Shown: positions 28,238-38,849, counted from the first letter of the stretch. The stretch is 64,000 nt of DNA from Mesorhizobium xinjiangense (GCF_009749525.1 NZ_WOAC01000010.1:62001-126000); one strand, 5' to 3'. Numbers and translations: made by a program. Notes: generated from the letters alone by a model not told the origin.

Positions 28238-28624
28238 TCAAAGATCCCGGACGATATCACGCAGCAGATGTTGGACCTCACCGGCGATTTCGGTCAGCGC
28301 CGGATTGTCCACCGAGGCCATCGACGCAAGCGGATCCACCGCCGCGACCTCAATTTTGCCTGGCGCTACTTCGCTGACGATCACATTGCACGGCAGCATG
28401 GTACCTATCTTATCCTCCTGCTGCAGTGCGCGCCATGCGAAGTGCGGGTTGCATGCGCCCAGGATCGTATACGGCTTGAACTCTTCTCCCAGCTTGTCCT
28501 TCATGGTCGCGCGCACGTCGATGGTGGTGAGTACGCCGAAGCCCTTGGCCGCGAGCGCCTTCGTCACATGAGTCGTCGCCTCGTTGAAGGTCATGTCGAG
28601 CGTCTTGCTGAAATAATAACTCAC
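28238..28624 (-). CDS. DUF302 family protein
   Basis: The 128-residue protein (VSYYFSKTLDMTFNEATTHV...) matches the DUF302 family through the whole fold, including YTILGACNPHFAWRAL and LLPCNVIV-like blocks. The family start corresponds to a GTG at 28624 with an AAGG 8-11 nt upstream; the frame itself runs to 28732. DUF302 proteins are small soluble proteins often found with cytochromes and low-oxygen regulons; their role is not known. Two FNR/FixK-type sites lie 95-165 bp upstream. Confidence 0.82.
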   Translation of the reverse strand: MSYYFSKTLDMTFNEATTHVTKALAAKGFGVLTTIDVRATMKDKLGEEFKPYTILGACNPHFAWRALQQEDKIGTMLPCNVIVSEVAPGKIEVAAVDPLASMASVDNPALTEIAGEVQHLLRDIVRDL

Positions 28625-28718
28625 GGAGTGCCCTTTCTTGGCATGCCGGCGAAGGACCTGTTCACCGGTATCGTTGGACTCGTTGCCCGTCGGGTACCCC
28701 GCAAGGCACTCTTGCGCC

Positions 28719-28732
28719 TTGATCCAGAGCAA
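28719..28732. promoter_or_regulatory. FNR/FixK-type site upstream of DUF302
   Basis: TTGATCCAGAGCAA fits TTG(A/C)-N6-(T/G)CAA. Its centre is about 101 bp before the DUF302 GTG. Confidence 0.6.
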
Positions 28733-28773
28733 GGCGGTCTGGCGGTCCCTGTGGTCGCCGCCGCCCCGGCCAT

Positions 28774-28787
28774 TTGATGCAGCGCAA
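28774..28787. promoter_or_regulatory. FNR/FixK-type site between DUF302 and Usp
   Basis: TTGATGCAGCGCAA fits TTG(A/C)-N6-(T/G)CAA. It lies 42 bp from the other upstream site, in the divergent region. Confidence 0.55.
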
Positions 28788-28865
28788 GGATCGCCTTGGC
28801 GGGCTGCAGTATCGTTTGAAACAGCAGCGTGTTCTTTGCACTAGGAGGAGCACCATCATGCCTTT

Positions 28866-28879
28866 TTGACGCGGATCAA
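28866..28879. promoter_or_regulatory. FNR/FixK-type site upstream of usp-ndvB
   Basis: TTGACGCGGATCAA has both full half-sites. Its centre is about 168 bp before the Usp start at 29040, leaving room for a leader. The 28625-29039 interval holds no convincing gene besides the three sites. Confidence 0.75.
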
Positions 28880-29039
28880 CGACCGGCGCGGCTGGACGGC
28901 GTACTGGTGCATCATTGACCGACACGCAACAGATCTGCTCCGCAGGGGCGAGTGCCAGACTTGGGAACGCCGGTTCGGTGAAAGCTTACCAACCCGCGCC
29001 ATATCTTGTCCCATGCGAGCCACCAATTGGGAGGCCGGT

Positions 29040-30071
29040 ATGCTGGCATCGTCCGTATCGAACCATGTTCACGAATCCACCACGGAAGTCTTAGAGCGAG
29101 CACCATCCTGCGTGTCTTCGCCTGTTCTGGCCTATGTCGACACCTCGGCGTCGACCCGAAAGCTCATCTCGCATGCCATGGCGATGGCGGAGGCGTTGAA
29201 TGCGCCGTTGACGCTTCTCCACGTCCTGGACCTGCCGCCGTCATCGGACGGGCCGGCCGATCCGGTGGAGTGGAGTATTCGCCGGCAGGAGGCGCATGGT
29301 CTGGTCCGGCGGGCGGCGGGGAAAGAGCGCCCGAATATGCCAAAGCTGGACATCAGGATCGCGGAAGGCAAACCGGTCGACCAGATTTGCCGCTCTGTGC
29401 GCGAACTCAAAGCCGGCATTGTCGTGGTCGGCACGACGGCGGACGAGAATGCAGCCGACTGGGAACTGGGCGAAACAGCGCGGAAACTTGTCGACCGCTC
29501 GGGCGGCGCACTGCTCCTGATACCGTCGTCTGCAGAAGCGGCGGCTGAAGTGCACTACGGGCGCGTCTTGGTTCCACTCGACGGCTCACGCATGGCGGAG
29601 AGTGTCCTGCCGCTGGCTGCGCGTATTTCACGGGCCGTCGGCGCGGAATTGCTTCTCGCGCACATCATTCCTGCGCCTGAGCTGACCGAGACCGGTCCGC
29701 TCGAAATAGACGACCACAGGCTGTGTCAGCAGGTAAGCGAGCGCAACGAGCGCGTGGCGCGCAAATATGTCGAGCAGATTCGCAGCCGCCTCGCATGTTC
29801 CGGGCTTGCCGTGCGCGCCCTGGTCGTGCGCAACGGCGACGTACGCAGCACCCTGGCACGGCTGATCGAAAATGAGAAGATCGATCTGCTCGTCATGTCG
29901 GCTCATGGTCGCAGCAGCCGGCCGGACGTGGCTTGCGGCAGCGTCGCCGGCTATATGGTCACCCATGCACGCGCACCGCTTCTCGTCGTCCTGGGTGCGC
30001 ATGCGCATCACGCCAATCACGCGGCGAACAATCAGAGAAATAACCGGCCGCTGCGCGGCCCCGTGTTGTGA
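29040..30071 (+). CDS. Tandem universal stress protein (two UspA domains)
   Basis: The 343-residue protein has two UspA domains, about 17-165 and 170-325. The first domain starts SPVLAYVDTSASTRKLISHAMAMAEALN and the second GRVLVPLDGSRMAESVLPLAARI with MSAHGRSSRPDVACGSVAGYM in the nucleotide-binding position. The frame is open back to 28866, but GGGAGG 5 nt before the ATG at 29040 fixes the likely start. The stop overlaps the ndvB start (GTGA), so the two are coupled. A FNR/FixK-type site upstream suggests low-oxygen induction. Confidence 0.88.
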   Translation: MLASSVSNHVHESTTEVLERAPSCVSSPVLAYVDTSASTRKLISHAMAMAEALNAPLTLLHVLDLPPSSDGPADPVEWSIRRQEAHGLVRRAAGKERPNMPKLDIRIAEGKPVDQICRSVRELKAGIVVVGTTADENAADWELGETARKLVDRSGGALLLIPSSAEAAAEVHYGRVLVPLDGSRMAESVLPLAARISRAVGAELLLAHIIPAPELTETGPLEIDDHRLCQQVSERNERVARKYVEQIRSRLACSGLAVRALVVRNGDVRSTLARLIENEKIDLLVMSAHGRSSRPDVACGSVAGYMVTHARAPLLVVLGAHAHHANHAANNQRNNRPLRGPVL

Positions 30072-33000
30072 TGCTGGCGGCGCCGGAAAGCGGGAGGGAT
30101 CCGCTCACCACGACAGCTCGGGCGCTGGCTGAATGCCACCGCCCGTCGAAGCTGAAGCCACGCCGCGTCGAGCCTTGGCGGAAGCTCGCCAAGATGGATG
30201 AGTGGCTTCGGTCATTGAGGATCGCTGCCGCCGATCCCGAGCCGCAGGGTGCCAAGGCTGCCGAGTGGCTGCTGGACAATGATTACCAGATACGACGCGC
30301 GATCCGGCAGGTTGCGCGTGACATGCCGGAGGATTTTTACGAAAGGCTGCCCAGCCTGGAAAACGAGGAAGACGTGGGAATCCCGCGCATTCTGGCGCTG
30401 GCTTTCGGATATTTGCACGCGTCGCATCTTCAGCTTTCGCTGACGGCGGTTGTGCAGTACATCCGCGCCTACCAGGAGAGCGCACCGCTCACGATCGGTG
30501 AATTGTGGGCTTTGCCGACCATGCTGCGACTTGCCTGCCTGGAAATTCTTGCGGACGCTTGCGGCCACCTGTTTCCGGAGGTGCGGCCGCCCTTCGTGCC
30601 GACGCGTTACGTGAAGCTCTTTAACGCGTTCGACGACACGGACCGGGTCGCCCGCGTGCTCACCAATCTCATCGGCATGGCATCCATTCCCTGGAAGGAC
30701 TTCTTTGACCGTACGAGCCTTGTGGAGGCCGCGCTGCGGGATGATCCTGCCGGCATCTATCCGCGCATGGATTTCGCGACGCGGGACCGCTACCGCAAGG
30801 CGGTCGAGGAACTGGCGGCAGGTGCCGATATCGACGAGTCGGAAGTCGCAAGACAGGCCGTGGCGAGGGCTGGAGGCGTGTCCGAAGGTCCTTGCGACCA
30901 TGTCGGCCACTGGCTTGTCGGCGACGGCCGGTATTCCTTCGAGCATCTGCTGGGCTGCAAGATGCTGCTCCGGATCGCATGCAGCCGCTGGCTCCGCCGT
31001 CACCCGGGCCTGCTCTACATAACGGCGCTTCTGGCCGCCTCGGCGGCGGCGCTGATACTGCCCGTCGCCTATCTGGCGATCGTGGGCGCGGGCACAATCG
31101 GCCTGGCCATTGGTGCAATGCTGGCGCTGCTGCCGGCGTCGGTGCTCGGCATCACCTTCGTTCACTGGGTCATCACGCTTATGGTCCCACCGCGCGTCAT
31201 GCCCAAGCTGGATTTCGAAAAGGGTATTCCTGAGGACTGCGCGACCGCGGTGACCGTGCCCGTCATCATACGCAGGGCGGACGAAATCGGGCGGCTGATG
31301 GAGCGGCTCGAAGCGCACCGCCTGGCCAACCCGGATCCGTCCCTGCGTTTCGTGCTCCTGAGCGATTTCGCCGATGCGCTGCAGGAGCATGCGCCGGGCG
31401 ACGAGGAGATCGAGGCGGCGCTTGTGGCTGCTATCCACCGGCTCAACGCGCGCTACGGCGCCGGCGAAAGCGGGCCCTTTTATCTCTTGCACCGGCCGCG
31501 GCGGCTAAATCCCTGCGAGGGCTGCTGGATGGGCTGGGAGCGCAAGCGCGGCAAGCTCGAGGAGTTCAATCGCCTTGTGCTCGAAGGCGACATGTCACGC
31601 TTCAGCCTGATCGAGGGCGATGCGGAGCGTCTGCGCCGCGTCCGTTTCGTCGTCACCGTGGATGCGGATACGGTGCTGCCGCCGGGCGCCGTGAACCGAC
31701 TCGCCGGCGCGCTGGCGCATCCGCTCAACGAGGCGCGCTTCGATGAGCGCTCGGGCCGCGTGCGTACGGGCTATACTATCCTGCAGCCGCGCGTGGAGAT
31801 CTCGCCGCTGAGCGGCAACCGCTCGCCCTTCGCGCGCCTTTATGCCGGCAATACTGCGATCGACATCTATTCGCGCGCGGTCTCAGACGTCTATCAGGAC
31901 CTGTTCGGCGAAGGCATCTATGTCGGAAAAGGCATCTACGAGGTCGCTTCCTTCCAGAAGAGCCTTGAAGGCCGCGTGCCGGAAAACGCGCTCGTCAGCC
32001 ACGACCTTTTCGAGGGCGTGCACGGTCGCGCGGCCTTGGTGAGCGACATTGTGCTCTACGAGGATTTCCCGGCGGGCTATGTCGAGTATGCGCGCCGCTG
32101 GCACCGTTGGGTGCGAGGTGACTGGCAGCTCCTGCCGTGGCTGATGCGGCATGTGCCAGGGGCAAGCGGTCGGCGTGCCAACGACCTTTCCACGCTCGAC
32201 CGCTGGAAGATCCTGGACAATTTCCGCCGCAGCCTCGTGCCGCTGTCGCTGCTGCTGCTTGCGCTAGCCGGCTGGCTGGTGCTGCCGGGCAGTCCGTGGG
32301 TCTGGACCCTGCTGACGGTTGCCGCACCTGGCGCCTATTTGTTCACGGATCTCGTCACGGGCCTGGCACGTGGCCCCCGACGCGGCGCCATGCAAGGGCT
32401 CGTTCACAATGTGAAAGACCATTCCGGGCGCTGGGCGCTTGCCATTGTCTTCCTGGTTCACGATGCGGCGGTCGCCGTCGACGCGATAATGCGCACATGC
32501 TGGCGCCTGTGCGTCTCGCGCCGGCATCTGCTCGAATGGACGTCCGCCGCCCATACGGCCGCCGCCGTCGACGGAGCTGGCCCCCGCCTGGCGGCCTGGC
32601 GCTACATGTGGTTCACGCCAGTGTTCTCCGTCCTGACGGCGGTTGCGGTCCTGTTTATAAATCCGGCCGCTCTTGTTGCGTCCGCACCACTGCTCGCCGT
32701 GTGGTTGATCTCGCCGGAAATCGCCGTTCTCATCAGCCGTCGCAAGAAGCCGCCGGTGGAGGAGGTGCGGTCGCAGGACCTGGCTTTCCTGCGGCGGCTT
32801 GCGCGGCGGACATGGCTCTATTTCGAGACATTCGTCGGCCCCGCCGACAACTGGCTGCCGCCGGATAACTTCCAAGAGGAGCCGCACTCGGCCATCGCGC
32901 ATCGCACCTCGCCGACCAATATCGGCATGATGTTCCTGTCCGCGCTCACCGCCTGGGACCTTGGATATGTGGACTCCCGTGAGTTGGCGGTGCGTTTGCG

Positions 33001-36000
33001 CAACACGTTCGACACGCTCGGCCGGCTCGCCAAGCATCGCGGTCATGTCCTCAACTGGTACGATACGCACACGCTCGAGCCGCTGGAGCCCCGTTATGTC
33101 TCGACCGTCGACAGTGGCAATCTCGCCGTTTGCCTTGTTGCGTTAAAGGCGGGATGCGAGGAGGCGGCATCCGCACCCTTTCTGAGACCGCAAGCGTGGG
33201 ATGGGCTTGCCGACACGCTGGAGGTTCTTACCGAGGCGACGGCCGCCTTGCCATATGAGGGCGGCGGCGCACTCGAGACCGTGCGGTCCCGTCTGTCGAC
33301 GCTCGTTTCCCGAGCCCGCAACGATGTGACTATGTCCTGGCCGGTGTTGATCGAGATCACGGCACAAGCGTTTCCTCGTTTCGAGGAGGCCCTTGCGCAA
33401 GCGATATCGACTTCGCGTGAAGACCAGAGGGCCGAGCACTTGCACTCCATTCAGGTCTGGCTCGAACGGACACGACACCATCTCACGCGCATGCAGCGCG
33501 ATTTTCGGGAGCTTTTCCCTTGGCTGCCCATTCTGGACGACGTGCCTGCCGGCTTTGAGGCGCTGGCCCTGGAGCTGGGGCAGGTGCTGTGCACACCAGT
33601 TTCTCCGCCTGATATCGGCGAGCGCTGTTCCAAGGTTCGCTCCGGGATCGCGGAAGCCAAAGCCACAGCGAAGGGTGAAGCCGCCGCTTGGCTGCACGAC
33701 CTCGAAGCTGCACTTGAAGAGGGCTGCACGCGCCAGAATGCGCTCCACCAGGAATTGCTGGAATTGGCACGAACGAGCGAGGAGCTGGCCTTCGCAATGG
33801 ATTTCCGCCCGCTGTTCGACGGCGAGGCGCGGCTTTTCCACATCGGCTACAATGTCAGCGCCGACCGGCTGGACCCCTCGCACTACGATCTTCTGGCAAG
33901 TGAGGCTCGGCTTGCCAGCTTCTTCGCCATCGCCAAGGGCGATGTCGCTTTCGAGCACTGGTTCCATCTCGGACGTCCGCTCGCGCGCGAAAAAGGCGGC
34001 CTGGCGCTGATCTCATGGAACGGCTCCATGTTCGAATATCTGATGCCGCCGCTGCTTTTGAGAAGCGCCCCCGAGACGCTCTTGGGCGAGAGCGAGCGCA
34101 CAGCAGTCGATATCCAGCGCCGCCATGCCGAAAGGCTCGGCGTGCCCTGGGGTATTTCGGAATCCTCCTTCGCTTCCCGCGATGCCGACCACAACTACCG
34201 CTACCGCGGTTTCGGCGTGTCGGAACTGGGACTGCGCCGCGATCTCGCCCAAGACCTGGTCGTCGCACCTTATGCGACGGCGCTCGCCTTGCCCGTGCGG
34301 ACGGATTTGGCGGTGCAGAACTTGCGAACGCTCGAAGAGCTCGGCCTTGGCGGGCTCTACGGCCTGTTCGAGGCCGCCGACTTTACGCCCGAGCGCCTAC
34401 CGTCCGGACGGCGCTTCGTACCCGTCCGCAGCTACATGGCGCACCACCAGGGCATGATTCTCGCCGCCCTCGACAACGCGCTTTGCGCCGGCGCGCTGGT
34501 GCGACGCTTCAATGCCCACGCCAATGTGCGCGCCATCGCGCTTCTGGTGCAGGAGCGCATTCCGTGGGAGCTGCCGCCGGAGTTTCAGGCATCCGAACTG
34601 GTGGAGCCGGAGGAGGAGCGGCAGAAGCGAGCGCTGCCCGCGCCGTCTCCCTGGCAGCCGCCTGGGGACAGCCCGCTGCCGCAGGTCCACGCGCTTGGAA
34701 ATGGCAGCCTCTCGAGCCACGTCAGCACGAGCGGGGGCGGCGGGCTCTCCTGGCGAGGCCACGCGTTGACCCGTTGGCAGCCTGACCCCACGCGCGACGA
34801 TGCAGGGCTGTGGCTTTATGTCAGAGACGAAGACGATGGCGCGCTATGGTCGATTGCGCGGCAGCCAACCGGCGTCGCCGCCGAGGAGGAAAGGATCGTC
34901 TTCCACCCCCACCTGGCAGAGTTTCATCGCCGCGACCGTGGCATCGGCCTCCGGATGGAGATGGGCGTCGCCCATGACGACGACGTGGAAATCAGGCGCA
35001 TCGGCATCGTCAACGAAAGCGACGCCGAACGCCGCCTGCGCCTCGTCTCCTACGGCGAAGTGGTGCTCGCACCGGCGCTGGAGCACGAGCGCCATCCGGC
35101 CTTCAGCAAGCTCTTCGTGGGCAGCGAATATCTCCCCGGCCTCACAGCGCTTCTCTTCACGCGCCGTCCGCGGAGGGTGGAGGAAAAGCCGCCTTTCCTC
35201 CTTCACCGTATCGTCCCGGACGACGCGGGGGTAGAGATCGCGGGTTTCGAAACCGACCGGTACCGCTTCATCGGGCGCAACGGCACCCTGCGCGGGCCGC
35301 GGGCGTTGCGTGACGGGCTGACGGACACGTCCGGATGGACGCTCGATCCCGTCATGGCATTCGACATGCACATGACGCTCGCGCCGGGCGAGCGCCGGCG
35401 GTTTTCGCTCGTCACCATGGTCGCGGAATCGCGCGAGGCGGTGCTGCGCCTCGCCGACCGCTATACAACGCCGGCAGCACTCGATTGGGCGCTTGACGAT
35501 GCGGCGACGGAGGCGGCACGCGAGGTACGGCAGCTCGGCCTCGAGCCGGGGCGCCTGCCCGAACTGCAGGCGCTGTCGTCGCTGCTGATCTGCCGCCATC
35601 CGGCCTTGCGTGCCACGCCCGAGGTCGTCGCGGCCAACCGGCTGGGCCAGCCCAGGCTGTGGAGCTTCGGCATTTCCGGCGATCATCCGATCCTACTCGT
35701 CCATGCGGGCGATCCCGAAAACGTCGATCTTCTGCGCGTGCTGATCGCAGGCCTGAAGACATGGCACCGGCGCGGCATCCAGGCCGATCTCGTAATCATG
35801 CGGCCGGGCATTTCGGGCTATATCGAACCCTTGCGCGAGAAGCTTCTGTCGCTTTTGCAGGAAGCGCAAGCGCAGGAGCTTCTGGGGCGTGCAGGCGGCG
35901 TGCATCTGGTCCTCGGCGACCAGGTGGGGGAGGAGGACCGCCGGCTGCTCGAAGCCTGCGCTGTCGCCGTGCTCGACACGGCGCGTGGTACGCTGGGCGA

Positions 36001-38539
36001 ACAGCTCGCTGCAGCGGCCGAGATGCGGCCTCAGGCGCCGCATTTCGAGCCGACTTTGGCACCTCGACCCGTTGAGATACCGAACATCGCCCGGCCGGAG
36101 GGGCTTTTGTTCGACAACGGATATGGCGGTTTCACAGAGGACGGCCGTGAATATGTGATCCATCTGAAGCCGGGAGAGGCAACGCCGGCGCCGTGGTGCA
36201 ACGTGTTGGCCAACGACGTTTTCGGCACGCTCGTGACCGAGGCCGGCGGCGGCTTTACCTGGGCGGTAAACAGCGGCGAGAACCGATTGACGCCCTGGAC
36301 CAACGATCCCGTCGCGGATCCCGGCCCCGAGGCGCTCTATCTCCGCGACGAGGAGACCGCCGAGATCTGGACGCCTACCCCGCGGCCCGCAGGCGGCGAG
36401 CGGGCGCACGAAATCCAACACGGCGCCGGCTACACCGTCTGGCGCAGCGCCGCTCGTGGACTCAAACAAAGGCTGACCATCTTCGTGCCGCCGGACGACC
36501 CGGTCAAGATCGTCCGGCTCGAACTCGACAATCCGCAACCGAGGGCCCGCAGAGTGACCGCCACCTACTATGCCGAGTGGCTGCTGGGCAGCTTGCCCCG
36601 CATGGCACGGCCCTTCGTGGTGTGCGGTTACGATCCCTCCTGCCACATGCTTCATGCGCGCAACCCATGGAATCCGGATTTCGCCGACCGAGTGGCATTC
36701 CTGACCTCAAACCTGCCGCCGCACAGCTTCACCACCGATCGGGAGGACTTCCTGGGGCGGGAAGGCGACCCGGTGCTGCCGGCAGGGCTGACACGCTGGG
36801 ACTTCGGTCAGCGCGCCCGACCCGGCGCAGACGCTTGTGCGGCTTTCCAGGTGCATCTCGACATTGAGGCGAACGGCAGGGCCGAGGCCATCTTCATCCT
36901 GGGGCAGGGGAGCGATTTCGCCGAAGCCGCAGATCTCGCCCAACGCTGGCAGGACCCGTCGCGCTGTGAGGCCGCTTTTAACGACCTCGCACAGTTGTGG
37001 GACCGCCGGCTCGGTGCCGTGCAGGTCTCGACGCCAGATCCGGCCATGGACCTGATGCTTAATCGCTGGCTCCTCTATCAGGTCTATTCCTCACGGCTTG
37101 TGGCGCGCGCTGGCTTTTACCAGGCGGGCGGAGCCTACGGCTTCCGCGATCAGTTGCAGGACGTGCTTGCGCTTTTGTGGAGCGACCCAGAGCGGGCACG
37201 GGCGCACATCCTGAAGGCCGCCGCGCATCAGTTCGAGGAGGGCGACGTGCTGCACTGGTGGCATCCACCGAGTGATCGGGGCGTGCGCACGCGCTGCTCC
37301 GACGACCTTCTGTGGCTTCCCCACGTGACGGAAGCGTATGTCGAGGCCACAGGCGACGAGGCGATCCTGGAGGAGAAGGTGTCGCTCCTGCAGGCGGCCT
37401 CGCTGACGGAAAAGGAGGATGACCGCTATGCGCGCTACGACGCGCCGGGCGAGCCACGCACGCTGTTCGAGCACTGCGAGCGCGCCATGGAGCGCGGCAT
37501 CACCAGCGGCGCCCACGGCCTGCCGCTGATGGGCAGCGGCGACTGGAACGACGGCATGGATCGGGTCGGTCGCGAAGGGCGCGGCGAGAGCGTGTGGCTC
37601 GCCTGGTTCGCCATCGCCACGATGAGGCGCTTCTGCCGGCTCGCGCGCATCATGAAGCGTGGCGATCTCGCGGAGCGGTGGGAAAGCCGCGCGCGGGAAA
37701 TGGAGGAAGCGGTCGAGGCTGTCGCGTGGGATGGCGGCTGGTATCTGCGCGCGATCGACGACGACGGCAATCCCCTGGGGACGACGGGCGCCGAGGAGTG
37801 CCGCATCGATTCCATCGCCCAATCTTGGGCGGTTCTCGCGCTTGAGGTGCCGTCGCGTCGCGCGCGAACCGCGCTGAAGAATGCCGAGAACGAGCTTGTC
37901 TCGCAGGAGGCGCGGCTCGCCCGCTTGCTATGGCCGCCCTTCGACAAGACGCCGCTCGATCCTGGGTACATCAAGGCCTATCCGCCCGGGATACGCGAGA
38001 ATGGCGGGCAATATTCCCATGCAGGCGCGTGGCTCGGTCATGCCTTTGCCCGTCTTGGCGAAGGTGACAGGGCGGCCGGAATCTTCGGCTGCCTCAATCC
38101 GCTTACCCATGCAGCGGCCAGGCCCGATGCGGAGCACTACCGCGTCGAGCCCTATGTGGTGGCCGCCGACATCGCCGGCGTCGAACCGCATACCGGTCGC
38201 GGCGGATGGACTTGGTACACGGGCGCGGCCGCCTGGACCTGGCGGCTTGGCATCGAGGCGATCCTGGGTCTGAAGCTCAGCCGGGGACAGCTTGTGATCG
38301 ACCCTGCGCTCCCCAAGGGCTGGGGCGGCTTCAAGGCAAAGATCAGGGCGCCGAGCGGTACTCTGGAGATCGAGGTTGAGGACCCGCAAGGGATGGGTCG
38401 CGGCCGCACTGAGACCACGGTTGACGGCAAAAGGCATGAGGGCGGCATCGCGCTGCCGACAGACGGGAAGACGCTCCGGGTCCAAGTCCGCCTGAAGCCC
38501 GTCGCGACCCAGCGCGCAAAAGCGGCCGAACGGATTTGA
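30068..38539 (+). CDS. ndvB: Cyclic beta-1,2-glucan synthase (NdvB/ChvB family)
   Basis: At 2823 residues this is the largest gene here and the normal size for NdvB/ChvB. It makes cyclic beta-1,2-glucans from UDP-glucose at the inner membrane for the periplasm. Parts in order: a soluble N-terminus, helices near 315-375, a glycosyltransferase 84 domain with the VDADT motif near 529, further helices near 720-870, a glucoamylase-like domain (TWLYFETFVGPADNWLPP near 914), and two GH94-type phosphorylase regions, the last with GSGDWNDGMD near 2490, which sets ring size in the family. No stop or frameshift is present. It starts with GTG (30068) or ATG (30071), overlapping the Usp stop. Its place in a stress operon rather than beside its transporter gene ndvA is unusual. 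Confidence 0.93.
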   Translation: MMLAAPESGRDPLTTTARALAECHRPSKLKPRRVEPWRKLAKMDEWLRSLRIAAADPEPQGAKAAEWLLDNDYQIRRAIRQVARDMPEDFYERLPSLENEEDVGIPRILALAFGYLHASHLQLSLTAVVQYIRAYQESAPLTIGELWALPTMLRLACLEILADACGHLFPEVRPPFVPTRYVKLFNAFDDTDRVARVLTNLIGMASIPWKDFFDRTSLVEAALRDDPAGIYPRMDFATRDRYRKAVEELAAGADIDESEVARQAVARAGGVSEGPCDHVGHWLVGDGRYSFEHLLGCKMLLRIACSRWLRRHPGLLYITALLAASAAALILPVAYLAIVGAGTIGLAIGAMLALLPASVLGITFVHWVITLMVPPRVMPKLDFEKGIPEDCATAVTVPVIIRRADEIGRLMERLEAHRLANPDPSLRFVLLSDFADALQEHAPGDEEIEAALVAAIHRLNARYGAGESGPFYLLHRPRRLNPCEGCWMGWERKRGKLEEFNRLVLEGDMSRFSLIEGDAERLRRVRFVVTVDADTVLPPGAVNRLAGALAHPLNEARFDERSGRVRTGYTILQPRVEISPLSGNRSPFARLYAGNTAIDIYSRAVSDVYQDLFGEGIYVGKGIYEVASFQKSLEGRVPENALVSHDLFEGVHGRAALVSDIVLYEDFPAGYVEYARRWHRWVRGDWQLLPWLMRHVPGASGRRANDLSTLDRWKILDNFRRSLVPLSLLLLALAGWLVLPGSPWVWTLLTVAAPGAYLFTDLVTGLARGPRRGAMQGLVHNVKDHSGRWALAIVFLVHDAAVAVDAIMRTCWRLCVSRRHLLEWTSAAHTAAAVDGAGPRLAAWRYMWFTPVFSVLTAVAVLFINPAALVASAPLLAVWLISPEIAVLISRRKKPPVEEVRSQDLAFLRRLARRTWLYFETFVGPADNWLPPDNFQEEPHSAIAHRTSPTNIGMMFLSALTAWDLGYVDSRELAVRLRNTFDTLGRLAKHRGHVLNWYDTHTLEPLEPRYVSTVDSGNLAVCLVALKAGCEEAASAPFLRPQAWDGLADTLEVLTEATAALPYEGGGALETVRSRLSTLVSRARNDVTMSWPVLIEITAQAFPRFEEALAQAISTSREDQRAEHLHSIQVWLERTRHHLTRMQRDFRELFPWLPILDDVPAGFEALALELGQVLCTPVSPPDIGERCSKVRSGIAEAKATAKGEAAAWLHDLEAALEEGCTRQNALHQELLELARTSEELAFAMDFRPLFDGEARLFHIGYNVSADRLDPSHYDLLASEARLASFFAIAKGDVAFEHWFHLGRPLAREKGGLALISWNGSMFEYLMPPLLLRSAPETLLGESERTAVDIQRRHAERLGVPWGISESSFASRDADHNYRYRGFGVSELGLRRDLAQDLVVAPYATALALPVRTDLAVQNLRTLEELGLGGLYGLFEAADFTPERLPSGRRFVPVRSYMAHHQGMILAALDNALCAGALVRRFNAHANVRAIALLVQERIPWELPPEFQASELVEPEEERQKRALPAPSPWQPPGDSPLPQVHALGNGSLSSHVSTSGGGGLSWRGHALTRWQPDPTRDDAGLWLYVRDEDDGALWSIARQPTGVAAEEERIVFHPHLAEFHRRDRGIGLRMEMGVAHDDDVEIRRIGIVNESDAERRLRLVSYGEVVLAPALEHERHPAFSKLFVGSEYLPGLTALLFTRRPRRVEEKPPFLLHRIVPDDAGVEIAGFETDRYRFIGRNGTLRGPRALRDGLTDTSGWTLDPVMAFDMHMTLAPGERRRFSLVTMVAESREAVLRLADRYTTPAALDWALDDAATEAAREVRQLGLEPGRLPELQALSSLLICRHPALRATPEVVAANRLGQPRLWSFGISGDHPILLVHAGDPENVDLLRVLIAGLKTWHRRGIQADLVIMRPGISGYIEPLREKLLSLLQEAQAQELLGRAGGVHLVLGDQVGEEDRRLLEACAVAVLDTARGTLGEQLAAAAEMRPQAPHFEPTLAPRPVEIPNIARPEGLLFDNGYGGFTEDGREYVIHLKPGEATPAPWCNVLANDVFGTLVTEAGGGFTWAVNSGENRLTPWTNDPVADPGPEALYLRDEETAEIWTPTPRPAGGERAHEIQHGAGYTVWRSAARGLKQRLTIFVPPDDPVKIVRLELDNPQPRARRVTATYYAEWLLGSLPRMARPFVVCGYDPSCHMLHARNPWNPDFADRVAFLTSNLPPHSFTTDREDFLGREGDPVLPAGLTRWDFGQRARPGADACAAFQVHLDIEANGRAEAIFILGQGSDFAEAADLAQRWQDPSRCEAAFNDLAQLWDRRLGAVQVSTPDPAMDLMLNRWLLYQVYSSRLVARAGFYQAGGAYGFRDQLQDVLALLWSDPERARAHILKAAAHQFEEGDVLHWWHPPSDRGVRTRCSDDLLWLPHVTEAYVEATGDEAILEEKVSLLQAASLTEKEDDRYARYDAPGEPRTLFEHCERAMERGITSGAHGLPLMGSGDWNDGMDRVGREGRGESVWLAWFAIATMRRFCRLARIMKRGDLAERWESRAREMEEAVEAVAWDGGWYLRAIDDDGNPLGTTGAEECRIDSIAQSWAVLALEVPSRRARTALKNAENELVSQEARLARLLWPPFDKTPLDPGYIKAYPPGIRENGGQYSHAGAWLGHAFARLGEGDRAAGIFGCLNPLTHAAARPDAEHYRVEPYVVAADIAGVEPHTGRGGWTWYTGAAAWTWRLGIEAILGLKLSRGQLVIDPALPKGWGGFKAKIRAPSGTLEIEVEDPQGMGRGRTETTVDGKRHEGGIALPTDGKTLRVQVRLKPVATQRAKAAERI

Positions 38540-38542
38540 GCC

Positions 38543-38836
38543 GTGCAGCTTGGCCGTTTTGTTACCGGTCAAGTCGCGCTTGAATACGGCAAGCAGGGCA
38601 TTCGCGTGAATTCCATCTGCCCGGGCGGCATCGATACGCGCATGCTGGATTCGCTGGCAGTGCAGTCGAGCAGCGGCAGGATGACTAGTCATGAAATGAT
38701 GGATCCTCTGCACCCCATCGGACGCATCGGCAAACCGGAGGAAGTCGCGGAACTGATCGTTTGGCTATGCTCTGATCGTGCGTCGTTCGTTACTGGCGCA
38801 AATATCCCCGTCGACGGCGGATTCGTCGCGCAGTAG
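38543..38836 (+). pseudogene. C-terminal half of a short-chain dehydrogenase
   Basis: The 97 codons start at a GTG 4 nt after ndvB and read as the second half of an SDR: the helix after the active-site lysine, GIRVNSICPGGIDT, and the C-terminal SFVTGANIPVDGGF. The Rossmann glycine motif and the catalytic Ser-Tyr-Lys are missing. It is a truncated remnant, cut at the ndvB junction, unlikely to be active. Confidence 0.85.
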
Positions 38837-38849
38837 CCTTAATCCCGAG

